From Flavobacteriales bacterium (GTDB taxonomy: Bacteria; Bacteroidota; Bacteroidia; Flavobacteriales_F; PHOS-HE28): a stretch of DNA of 9,195 bases. Below the pieces are notes generated by a model. It ran no database searches. It was given only the letters and a program-made list of their open reading frames with translations, and was not told the DNA's origin. Every line of letters begins with the position of its first letter. Position 1 is the stretch's first letter. Below are positions 1 through 5,584 of the stretch, piece after piece. The translations under genes and the position numbers were made by a program. The stretch covers positions 1 through 9,195 of the forward strand of contig JADKFY010000029.1 of NCBI GenBank assembly GCA_016717305.1, written 5' to 3'.

Positions 1-219
1 GGGGCCATACCGGTCGCGGATGCGATCGCGCCACTTGCGCAGGGTGCTGATGGATATGTGCATGATGGCGGCGATCTACTTGTAGGTGTAGCCTTTGGGG
101 TGGCACAACAGACCAAGGAACTCCCGCATGCGCTCGCTAAGCACAATGGCTTCGGCGGCTTTTGCAGCGGGCGGGCCGATCAAGTGCACTACTTTTTGAT
201 GCTGGTTAAACTGATACCC
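1..219 (-). pseudogene. LuxR/NarL-type response regulator, DNA-binding C-terminal remnant, interrupted and cut by the window edge
   Basis: Read on the minus strand, this frame encodes a LuxR-type helix-turn-helix. After a linker around GYQFNQHQ comes LSERMREFLGLLCHPKGYTY, then a TAG codon at 76-78, then IAAIMHISISTLRKWRDRIR running off the window. The pattern LSER...TYKEIA...S.STLRKWRD.I...YG is the DNA-binding domain of Bacteroidota two-component response regulators. The family has Glu in the KEIA motif, so the TAG is best read as GAG changed to TAG by one substitution. No receiver domain precedes it: the same frame meets a stop at 268-270 and has no ATG, only a GTG near 189. I infer a decayed regulator, or one whose receiver part is lost. 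A sequencing error at the TAG is possible but would not explain the missing N-terminus. Confidence 0.6.
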
Positions 220-271
220 TTGCGATGGTGCGAGCGGCCTGCTACCAGCCTGGAACCAAACAGCCCTCTAC

Positions 272-496
272 CTACAAGCCCAATGCGATGACCAAGGTGA
301 GCAAGGCACCCACACCGCATGCGGCAGCCATGGCCCCGCTATCCAGATCCAAGAAGGAAACCGATCCTACATCGGCATTGATCATGTCCAACGGGTTCAA
401 ACGTGATCGCAAATTGTTGAGCCAATTGTGACGCTCCACTTCAGCTGTTGTTCGTGTGATCCGCAATTCAGAAGGGTGGTAGGTAAAGGTGCTCAT
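272..496 (-). CDS. Doubtful small protein with C-terminal hydrophobic segment
   Basis: A 74-aa frame starting at the ATG of MSTFTYHPSELRI; a longer version starts at 541. I do not recognise it. The first 50 residues are polar and charged. The last 22 or so (AMAAACGVGALLTLVIALGL) are hydrophobic enough for one membrane helix that ends exactly at the stop, as in a tail-anchored protein. It stops two bases before another stop at 268-270, in the frame of the downstream LuxR remnant. No ribosome binding site or promoter is evident. It could be a real small gene, or a chance frame in a decayed region, since both flanks look non-functional. Conservation in relatives would settle this. Confidence 0.25.
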   Translation of the reverse strand: MSTFTYHPSELRITRTTAEVERHNWLNNLRSRLNPLDMINADVGSVSFLDLDSGAMAAACGVGALLTLVIALGL

Positions 497-655
497 GGCT
501 TCAGGTTCTGCCCATGACAAGCATTGTCCATGCCCTTCCATACCAGCCCGTGTTCATAGGCGGCCGACCGTTTGGCGATCAAGGGAATAGATGAACTCTG
601 TTAGTTGGCGAGGAAAGCAACGGCTCCTATATCGTGGGGTGTACTCTCCTCGGTC

Positions 656-683
656 GTGGTCCACATTCCACGGACCATGTGGG
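656..683. repeat. Two overlapping imperfect inverted repeats in a gene-poor stretch
   Basis: TGGTCC (657-662) pairs with GGACCA (672-677), and CCACAT (661-666) pairs with ATGTGG (677-682); the two pairings share bases and exclude each other. They sit in the stretch 497-748, where I see no supportable gene: the minus-strand frames there are short and unrecognisable. The stems are short, so function is uncertain. Confidence 0.3.
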
Positions 684-725
684 ATGAAATGCCACGCTCG
701 CCCATCAAGCGCCAATGATCGGTGC

Positions 726-741
726 TCAACGTTAACGTTGA
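726..741. repeat. Perfect 16-bp palindrome just past the end of the sigma-factor gene cluster
   Basis: TCAACGTTAACGTTGA equals its own reverse complement. It lies 7 bases beyond the stop codon of the 46-aa gene at 749-889, the last gene of the cluster. A protein-dimer binding site is the natural reading. No T-run follows on either strand, so it is not a classical intrinsic terminator. Confidence 0.45.
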
Positions 742-748
742 ACTTCAG

Positions 749-889
749 CTAGGAATGTACCTCGCTTTGCGCACACCCGTGGTGGCCATTGCGATGCCAG
801 CCATGGGTTCGTGGGCCCATGCTGAAGTACAAAGTTGCGAAGGTGGCGGCTGCGAAGAGCAGCATGACCCAAGTGCGTCGTGCTCTCAT
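749..889 (-). CDS. 46-aa single-TM protein with His/Cys-rich tail
   Basis: This gene is short and easily missed. It starts with ATG at 887-889, only 3 bases after the stop of the upstream 95-aa gene, and ends with TAG at 749-751. The protein opens with a basic MRARR, then one membrane helix at about residues 7-23 (WVMLLFAAATFATLYFS), then a tail GPRTHGWHRNGHHGCAQ ending EVHS. The tail holds His29, His32, His36, His37, Cys39 and His45, a density suggesting metal binding; that is inference. The positive-inside rule puts the N-terminus in the cytoplasm and the His-rich tail in the periplasm. The tight spacing makes it very likely the last gene of the sigma-factor cluster. I know no named family for it. 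Confidence 0.6.
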   Translation of the reverse strand: MRARRTWVMLLFAAATFATLYFSMGPRTHGWHRNGHHGCAQSEVHS

Positions 890-892
890 CTG

Positions 893-1180
893 TCAAGGTT
901 GTGTTTGCGTTCCTGGTGTGTTGCGCTGCCACGGTCCGCGGTGTCGGCCGCCACAACGGCCACCGAATTGGGCGCGTTGTTCATCGCTCATTTGCGCCCA
1001 AGCCATGCGCATGTGTTGCCTGCGTCCGCCCCAGATGATCCGGAAGAAAAGTCCGGCCAGTAGGAAGAAGCCCAACATGTGGAAGAGGAATGGGAAAAAG
1101 TAAAGTGCAGCGCCTGCGATCACGCCTCCGAGCGCTAGCCTCCAGATCGGAGTCCGGTAGGGTTGATAGTTGGTGTCCAT
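893..1180 (-). CDS. Small membrane protein, paralogue-like to the neighbouring 107-aa protein
   Basis: A 95-aa protein. Residues 12-50 form two closely spaced hydrophobic segments with a Pro between them (IAGAALYFFPFLFHMLGFFL), a probable TM hairpin. The tail is arginine-rich: WGGRRQHMRMAWAQMSDEQR, then QFGGRCGGRHRGPW. The plan (hydrophobic hairpin, GG/R-rich linker, M(S/T)DE.R, RCG) repeats that of the 107-aa product of the gene just upstream, so the two probably arose by duplication. The basic tail predicts a cytoplasmic C-terminus. The gene follows its neighbour after 52 bases and precedes the 46-aa gene by 3 bases. Function unknown; a role as membrane partner or regulator of the sigma factor is inferred from position only. 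Confidence 0.75.
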   Translation of the reverse strand: MDTNYQPYRTPIWRLALGGVIAGAALYFFPFLFHMLGFFLLAGLFFRIIWGGRRQHMRMAWAQMSDEQRAQFGGRCGGRHRGPWQRNTPGTQTQP

Positions 1181-1232
1181 GTGAAGGTGGACGGATAGCT
1201 CCGCGAATTACTTCAAACAGAACGAAAATAAT

Positions 1233-1556
1233 TCAGCGCGGTCCACAGCGCTCGCGCCAACGTGCCTTCATGGTCTGGCGTTCTTCATCGGTCATGCTCT
1301 TCCAACGCTCGCGCCAAGGTGGGCCGTGCGATCCCTTAGGCCCACCGCCGCGTCCCCAGCGACCGCGGCCGAAGCCACCGAAGAGGATGCGACTAAGCAC
1401 GAGGAGACCGAGCGATTTCCAAAATGTGAGTTCTGCCCAGCCGGTGAGATCGGGCAGGATCGCATTCCACAGAAGCATGACAACAGCGGCCATGAGCAAG
1501 GCCGCGCCGATGAACAGGAATGGAAAGAAGAAGTATGGACGCTTGAACGGCATCAT
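1233..1556 (-). CDS. Two-TM membrane protein with M(T)DEER tail, translationally coupled to the sigma factor
   Basis: A 107-aa protein. TM1 spans about residues 9-32, then WNAILPDLTGW, then TM2 at about 45-60 ending ILFGGFGRGRWGRGG. The tail holds WRERWKSMTDEERQ and ends RWRERCGPR. Proteins of this plan (LLWN..LPD, LFGGF, MT.EER, RCG) recur as uncharacterised membrane proteins in Bacteroidota, in my recollection often next to an ECF sigma gene. The first ATG (1554-1556) overlaps the sigma stop codon as ATGA, so translation is probably coupled; a second ATG follows at once (1551-1553). Both termini are predicted cytoplasmic, so the basic tail could meet cytosolic partners. An anti-sigma-like role is plausible, but no known anti-sigma domain is visible. 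Confidence 0.8.
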   Translation of the reverse strand: MMPFKRPYFFFPFLFIGAALLMAAVVMLLWNAILPDLTGWAELTFWKSLGLLVLSRILFGGFGRGRWGRGGGPKGSHGPPWRERWKSMTDEERQTMKARWRERCGPR

Positions 1557-2146
1557 TTTCGTTGGGTATTATCGGGCGGCGTGCCCAGTAGTTCATGATA
1601 GGTGCTGCGCAAGTGTTCGCGCAGTTTCTGAACGGCGTAACGCTTGCGTGAAATGATGGTCTTGAGGGGTTCGCCCTTTGTATCGGCGATGGACTGCAGC
1701 GTTTCATCCTCCAACTCGTTGCGCACGAATACCTCGCGTTGCACTTCGGGAAGTTTGTCCAAACCGATCATGAGCTCTTCCCAGAAGATGCGTTTCAGCT
1801 CTGCTAGATCGGGGTCGTTGTCGTCGGCCAAAAGGATGTCCTGAAAGCCGATGCCTTGATCATCATCTTCGATGTGAAGTTCCTCCAAAGCGGTGGTGGT
1901 CTTCTTCCGGTAACGATCTGTGATCTTGTTGCGCGCTACGCGGAAAAGCCAAGCACCTACTTGTTCGATCGCTTCGAGTTCGGGTTGCGAAGCGAGTTGC
2001 AACCAGACATCTTGCAGCACATCATCAGCATCATCGCGCGTGCGCACACGACCACGGATGAAGGCAAACAGGCCACGACCGTAGCGTTGCACTACGCTGG
2101 TTATGCCTTGTTCACTCGCCACGTCTCGCACAAAGGTGATGCTCAC
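1553..2146 (-). CDS. ECF-type RNA polymerase sigma factor (sigma-70 family)
   Basis: A 197-aa protein with the two-domain plan of ECF sigma factors, which direct RNA polymerase to a small set of promoters. Region 2 lies at about residues 16-80: YGRGLFAFIRGRV, the typical DADDVLQDVWLQL (39-51) and AWLFRVARNKITDRYRK (65-81), which contact core polymerase and the -10 element. An acidic linker follows (92-116). Region 4 lies at about 127-180: LDKLPEVQREVFVRNELEDE, then LQSIADTKGEPLKTIISRKR, the helix-turn-helix for the -35 element. The start is GTG at 2144-2146: a TAG in frame directly precedes it, no ATG lies early, and domain similarity begins by residue 15. It probably heads the unit with the three small membrane protein genes. 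The barrel gene lies 81 bases upstream on the same strand. Confidence 0.92.
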   Translation of the reverse strand: MSITFVRDVASEQGITSVVQRYGRGLFAFIRGRVRTRDDADDVLQDVWLQLASQPELEAIEQVGAWLFRVARNKITDRYRKKTTTALEELHIEDDDQGIGFQDILLADDNDPDLAELKRIFWEELMIGLDKLPEVQREVFVRNELEDETLQSIADTKGEPLKTIISRKRYAVQKLREHLRSTYHELLGTPPDNTQRK

Positions 2147-2227
2147 CTACGGGAAGACGAACGTAATGGGGAATTACTTCGATCAGCTCTTCATGAGCCT
2201 ATCGGAGCTTGCTCGGCACACGATCGT

Positions 2228-3337
2228 TCAAAGCGCATCCCCCTTACCAAGTCGAATGGACCAGGTGAGGTTCAGGAGCCAATCGGAGAACGCCGCGTCG
2301 CCTTGGCGGTAGGTGCCTCTGATCTCGGAATTCTCCTTGTCCGTAACACTCTGCGTGCGGTTTCGCTGCACCGCGATCGGCACGCTCACGTTCAGATCAT
2401 GCCTGCCGCGCATCCAATCCAGTCCCGGCTCCACGCTCACTACGTAACCGGGTCGGCGAAAACCCGCACTGCCACCTATCAGGTCGCGCACCGGTATGCC
2501 TTCGATACGTGCGCCACAGAAGACGTTCCACCCTTTCTTGGATACATTCCAGTTGAGACCTGCACGCGCCATGTATTGATCCGTAATGCTCATGACCGCT
2601 TCGTTCACGAGAAGCGCACTAAGCGTTTCTCGGTACGTGCGGGTGCCGTTCTCTTCCATCGGATTGAAAAGATAGAAGGCATTTCCAAAGAGGAACAAGC
2701 GCTGTGCGAGCTTCCAATACCCTTGCACCTCCAACGTGAACCCGAACCCACCATCGCCCGGTTGGATGCTCTGGTCCACAGGACGATATTCACCAGCGCC
2801 ATCAGTACGCACGTTGTAGAAGTAATCGCGGTAGTTGAAGTTGCCAGTGGGCAGTTTCACTCCACCGCTCACCATCAGGTTTCCGCGCTTGGCACTGTCC
2901 GGATTGGACAGCCAAAGGTTGTAGCTGATGCGCACATCACCAATACCGCTGGAACGTGAACTATGCCGTTCGGTGCGACCATGTTCATACAAACTGCTCC
3001 TGACGAAATAACTGTACGGGAGCACGAAGGTGACACCGCGGCGTTTGTCCATGTTGTAGGTAAGGCCGAATGAAGCCTGAGTGGCATAGTTCACCACTTC
3101 GGTGTGGTCCACAAGTCGATCAGCCTCCTCATGGGTGCCACGGAAATGGCGGAACGATTCGAAGTAGCGATAATTCGTGCTCAGTTGCCAACCCTTTCCG
3201 ATCAAATTGGCATTGGTGAACGCACTCGGGCTACAACTGGAGAAACCGCGGATCGCCACACATCCCTGACCATGCGCGGAGGCGGACAGCAACAACATAC
3301 AAACTATGAGAAGGGAGGTAGTGGGTCGCATAGTCAT
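2228..3337 (-). CDS. Outer-membrane beta-barrel-like protein
   Basis: A 369-aa protein starting MTMRPTTSLLIVCMLLLSAS with a signal peptide, cleaved probably near AHG/QG (residues 22-24). After a short Cys-containing stretch (GCVAIRGFSSC), the rest alternates polar and aromatic/hydrophobic residues in strand-sized runs, with GV.LPTGN (about 170) and GDVRISYNLW, as in uncharacterised Bacteroidota outer-membrane proteins of the general transporter / MetA-type barrel kind. The exact family and substrate cannot be told. A second ATG two codons in would also serve. A sigma-like promoter lies just upstream (3352-3380). The sigma gene follows after 81 bases with no clear terminator between, so read-through is possible. 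It could be co-transcribed with the sigma factor or be one of its targets; both are guesses. Confidence 0.75.
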   Translation of the reverse strand: MTMRPTTSLLIVCMLLLSASAHGQGCVAIRGFSSCSPSAFTNANLIGKGWQLSTNYRYFESFRHFRGTHEEADRLVDHTEVVNYATQASFGLTYNMDKRRGVTFVLPYSYFVRSSLYEHGRTERHSSRSSGIGDVRISYNLWLSNPDSAKRGNLMVSGGVKLPTGNFNYRDYFYNVRTDGAGEYRPVDQSIQPGDGGFGFTLEVQGYWKLAQRLFLFGNAFYLFNPMEENGTRTYRETLSALLVNEAVMSITDQYMARAGLNWNVSKKGWNVFCGARIEGIPVRDLIGGSAGFRRPGYVVSVEPGLDWMRGRHDLNVSVPIAVQRNRTQSVTDKENSEIRGTYRQGDAAFSDWLLNLTWSIRLGKGDAL

Positions 3338-3351
3338 GGTTTTGGGAAAGC

Positions 3352-3380
3352 AATGTACCTAGCGCATATGGAATGGTCAA
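3352..3380 (-). promoter_or_regulatory. Candidate promoter of the beta-barrel gene
   Basis: On the minus strand TTGACC (3375-3380) and TACATT (3352-3357) are separated by 17 bases, a good match to the general -35/-10 pattern; TACATTGC also partly fits the Bacteroidota -7 box TAnnTTTG. Transcription would start near 3345, giving a leader of under 10 bases before the ATG at 3337, which is unusually short. Confidence 0.35.
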
Positions 3381-3447
3381 GGTACGAGCGGGACAGGCTC
3401 ATCCTTGGCTCCTGAAAAAAAGGATGATAACGTTTGGTCCAAAAGGA

Positions 3448-3462
3448 AAGGAAGGGTTCCTT
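3448..3462 (-). terminator. Hairpin with T-rich tail downstream of the STAS-like gene
   Basis: On the minus strand AAGGAA-CCC-TTCCTT forms a perfect 6-bp stem with a 3-base loop, followed by TCCTTTT and, 20 bases on, a run of seven T. It starts 14 bases after the stop codon of the gene at 3477-3896. The stem is AT-rich and weak, but position and T-rich tail fit an intrinsic terminator. Confidence 0.45.
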
Positions 3463-3476
3463 GATCTGAAGGCCGT

Positions 3477-3896
3477 TCACGCCACGGCCACGGAGCGATC
3501 CAACAACCACCGCTCCCCATCCTCCGGCCGTTCGAAGAATTGAACGGAGAAAGGTGAAGTGGAACGTGCACCATCCACGATCCGGTCCAGTGGGGCGCGG
3601 TACAGGTCGGCGTTACTGGGTACAATGGCCATGCGTTTCAACCCCGCTTCGAAGATGCGCGGTGTCCAAGTGACCTTGATCCATTCTTCATCCGCAGGCA
3701 TCAACATGGTCAGCGTGCGCGAATCCGAAAGCCAATAGCGCAGATCATACTGGACCACCTGCATGTGGGCTTGGATCAGGATCCGGCGAACCACCTCGCT
3801 GGATGCTTGTTCTCTCCAAGTCAATCGGAACATGGAATTGCCGAGATCCACCTCGACCAAGGCATGTTCATCGTCACGTATCACAAAAGTGTACAT
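3477..3896 (-). CDS. STAS/SEC14-like domain protein
   Basis: A 139-aa soluble protein, MYTFVIRDDEHALVEVDLGN at the start, no signal peptide or membrane helix. The order of elements fits the small Bacteroidota STAS/SEC14-like family: an N-terminal strand pair, an Arg-rich helix (SSEVVRRILIQAHMQ), YDLRYWLSDSRTLTMLMPAD at about 50-69, WTPRIFEAGLKRMAIVPSN at about 77-95 (the family typically has W.P..... G.KR.A.V here), and a last segment VQFFERPEDGERWLLD. STAS-like folds often mediate protein interactions or bind small ligands; no specific partner can be named. The start is the only ATG near the domain edge. It is divergent from the Gre-like gene across 260 bases in which I see no other gene. 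Confidence 0.7.
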   Translation of the reverse strand: MYTFVIRDDEHALVEVDLGNSMFRLTWREQASSEVVRRILIQAHMQVVQYDLRYWLSDSRTLTMLMPADEEWIKVTWTPRIFEAGLKRMAIVPSNADLYRAPLDRIVDGARSTSPFSVQFFERPEDGERWLLDRSVAVA

Positions 3897-4133
3897 AGCG
3901 AAATGGTGTTGGTCTTGGAACGAAGGTAGTTGCTACGCCTCAAATCCTACACTACCTATAATTGGGTATGTGGTCCATGTTCGCCGGTTGAAGGACCCAC
4001 CGAACACCGCCACCAGCTATGAGGTCCAGGAATGGTCACGTCACCGAATTGGGTTGTTGTTCTATTCCGCCGATATGATCGCAACTGCCATCAAGGATAC
4101 TGCAACATCCGTAACGCATCCAACCAACATCAA

Positions 4134-4141
4134 TACCTTGG
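4134..4141 (+). promoter_or_regulatory. Possible -7 box for the Gre-like gene
   Basis: TACCTTGG matches the Bacteroidota -7 consensus TAnnTTTG except for one base and lies 15 bases before the GTG start at 4157. No convincing TTTG element is seen at the expected distance upstream, so this is weak. Confidence 0.2.
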
Positions 4142-4156
4142 CGGCTGAACGATCTC

Positions 4157-4603
4157 GTGAAAAGGACAACACTCCTCACCCACTTGCGCACCATCTTGCT
4201 GGAGCGGATCACTGCAACGGAAGCCGAGCTGGCCTCAACCCTTGTGGCCCGCAACAGCGATACCAAGAGCAGTGCCGGCGACAAACACGAAGTTGGCCGC
4301 GCCATGGTGCAACAGGAGTTGGATCAACTTGATTTGCAGTTGGGAAAGACACGCACCTTGCTCCATGAACTGGATCGCATTCAATTGGATCGCGTCCATG
4401 ATCGTGTGGCCTTCGGGAGCATGGTCACCACGGACCAAGGAACCTACTTCATCTCCATTGGTATGGGTGGGGTCGAAGTGGCTGGTGGCACGTGCTACGT
4501 GATCTCGTTGGCCTCGCCGATCGGGCAGGTGCTGAACGGTAAGGTGGTCGGCGAAACGGTCGTGTTCAACGGACGGTCACTTTCGATCATGGCGATCGAC
4601 TGA
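4157..4603 (+). CDS. GreA/GreB-like transcription factor family protein
   Basis: A 148-aa protein with the two-domain build of Gre factors, which act in the secondary channel of RNA polymerase. Residues 1-77 are a charged, mostly helical coiled coil with SSAGDKHEVGRAM at 38-50; Asp42 and Glu45 sit where GreA has the acidic pair at the coiled-coil tip. The C-terminal part (about 80-148) is the FKBP-like domain with ISLASPIGQVLNGKVVGETV and a last strand RSLSIMAID, closely matching GreA's SP.G.AL.GK..GD. Many Bacteroidota carry such short paralogues, frequently mislabelled as 3-oxoacyl-ACP synthase; transcript cleavage activity is not proven for them. The start is GTG: no ATG occurs between an in-frame TAA at 4112-4114 and the coding start. 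It converges on the YciI-like gene with 18 bases between. Confidence 0.8.
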   Translation: MKRTTLLTHLRTILLERITATEAELASTLVARNSDTKSSAGDKHEVGRAMVQQELDQLDLQLGKTRTLLHELDRIQLDRVHDRVAFGSMVTTDQGTYFISIGMGGVEVAGGTCYVISLASPIGQVLNGKVVGETVVFNGRSLSIMAID

Positions 4604-4621
4604 GGATCACTGCTAAGGGAT

Positions 4622-5020
4622 CTACTTCAGCACGGTGCCCACCGCACCCCACCACGGATGGATCTCGAATTTCAAATGTCCGGTCCTCACATAGGGATCT
4701 GAAAGCAAGTAGCCTTTCACTTCTTCCTCCGTGTCGCAGTCGTAGAGCAGGATACCACGCCACGCACCATCGTCACCAAATGGTCCGGCCAGTTGGATAA
4801 GCCCGCGATCAGCCTGTTCATCTTGATGAGCGAGATGGGCCTTCAAGGTCGCAGCGGATGTGGCGCTGTCCAGCGGGGCAGCATCGCCTTTGGTATAAAG
4901 CACGAACCAATATTGTTTCATGTGGTAGGTGCTGTCTGCAATGGTCACATCCATGGTTCGTTGGGCCATGGTCGCAATTGAAAAGGCGAATAGGATGATC
5001 AGTAGGAGTACGGTCTTCAT
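4622..5020 (-). CDS. Secreted YciI-like (YCII domain) protein
   Basis: A 132-aa protein beginning MKTVLLLIILFAFSIATMAQ, a clear signal peptide with cleavage near residue 19-20, so it acts in the periplasm or outside. The mature part is a YCII ferredoxin-like domain: KQYWFVLYTKG (35-45), HLAHQDEQADRGLIQLAGPF (62-81), GDDGAWRGILLYDCDTEEEV, and the hallmark end DPYVRTGHLKFEIHPW (108-123). His65 and Asp83/84 fall about where YciI proteins carry their conserved His-Asp pair. Most YCII proteins are cytosolic, so an exported version is unusual; the reaction is unknown. The longer frame to 5176 is rejected because the signal peptide begins at 5020. A promoter-like sequence lies at 5044-5075. Confidence 0.8.
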   Translation of the reverse strand: MKTVLLLIILFAFSIATMAQRTMDVTIADSTYHMKQYWFVLYTKGDAAPLDSATSAATLKAHLAHQDEQADRGLIQLAGPFGDDGAWRGILLYDCDTEEEVKGYLLSDPYVRTGHLKFEIHPWWGAVGTVLK

Positions 5021-5043
5021 GGCACAAAGATCTTGTTCTGGAT

Positions 5044-5075
5044 CCAATGTACGACAACACAGAGGACTCGTCCAA
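5044..5075 (-). promoter_or_regulatory. Candidate promoter of the YciI-like gene
   Basis: On the minus strand TTGG (5072-5075) is followed after 20 bases by TACATTGG (5044-5051), close to the Bacteroidota -33 TTTG / -7 TAnnTTTG pattern. Transcription would start near 5037, giving a leader of about 17 bases. The upstream box abuts the tandem repeat at 5075-5107. Confidence 0.35.
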
Positions 5076-5107
5076 TGTAAACTCCATGTAAACTCCACGT
5101 GAACGTT
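5075..5107. repeat. 11-bp tandem repeat in a divergent spacer
   Basis: ATGTAAACTCC occurs twice head to tail (5075-5085, 5086-5096), followed by a degenerate third copy ACGTGAACGTT (5097-5107). A related CCAATGTA also occurs at 5044-5051. The 11-base spacing is about one helical turn, so repeated sites would face the same side of the DNA, as in cooperative regulator binding. The array lies between the secreted YciI-like gene and the plus-strand gene at 5153. Confidence 0.5.
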
Positions 5108-5152
5108 TGGGGGCATGTTGTGATAGTGCTCAGTTGTTACGAACTTGGCACC

Positions 5153-5584
5153 ATGGCAACGATCACCATCGCGCAAACAACCCGTCGAATGGATGAGGTC
5201 AGCGCGCTAGGTGTGCTGGAAAACGTTTCTGCGAACGCAAGACGCGGACCATCCTTCGAACCCGGATCCTTGGAGGTTGTGCGTTTGGTACGCGAGATCA
5301 GCCGTTCGGACATAAGCGCTCCTTCCGTAACCTTGGTCTTCACCGCACGCCCTGCAAGCAAACGAAGTGTTGTGGACCATGTACACTTCAATTTCCTTGA
5401 ACCAGGCAAGTCGATACCCGCTTCGACCTTGGACACGGAAACAGCTTCGATCCATTTGTATTATCCGATAGAAGAACTGGAACCGGTGCTTCGCGCATTG
5501 CGTTCACGACGTGATCGGTTCTGCTATTTCTGGCAAGCAGCGGATCGTAGTCGGATGCGGGCGTGGCTGTTCACACCCCACTAG
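5153..5584 (+). CDS. Hypothetical protein, 143 aa
   Basis: I do not recognise this protein. It starts MATITIAQTTRRMDEVSALG; upstream starts (GTG at 5099) are possible but would fall in the tandem repeat. It has no signal peptide and no membrane helix. The N-terminal third is mixed and polar. Residues 58-82 (VTLVFTARPASK...VDHVHFNFLEP) and 99-106 (SIHLYYPI) look like beta strands, and 108-122 (ELEPVLRALRSRRDR) like a helix. The end is aromatic: FCYFWQAADRSRMRAWLFTP. This is an alpha/beta fold, intact from end to end. It converges on the grpB remnant with a 14-base overlap of the two 3' ends. Codon use looks like its neighbours'. Confidence 0.6.
   Translation: MATITIAQTTRRMDEVSALGVLENVSANARRGPSFEPGSLEVVRLVREISRSDISAPSVTLVFTARPASKRSVVDHVHFNFLEPGKSIPASTLDTETASIHLYYPIEELEPVLRALRSRRDRFCYFWQAADRSRMRAWLFTPH

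Noticed and set aside
556..748. Minus-strand frames after the 46-aa gene (about 65 and 40 codons)
   Set aside because: They give no recognisable sequence and have no good start; one merely continues the frame of the 46-aa gene past its stop.
1090..1656. A 188-codon plus-strand frame rich in Arg and Pro
   Set aside because: It is the shadow of the two small membrane protein genes, and its composition is the complement of their Gly/Arg codons.
1856..2959. A 367-codon open frame on the plus strand
   Set aside because: It lies antisense to the sigma factor and the beta-barrel gene, both of which have clear domains or a signal peptide. Its own translation shows no recognisable motif and crosses both genes and their spacer.
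4951..4975. CCATGG occurring twice close together
   Set aside because: It lies inside the YciI-like coding region near the signal-peptide end and is explained by codons; the copies are single restriction-type palindromes without further symmetry.
5021..5176. N-terminal extension of the YciI-like protein to an ATG at 5176
   Set aside because: The extension is unlike any leader and precedes a textbook signal peptide starting at 5020; it would also run through the tandem repeat.
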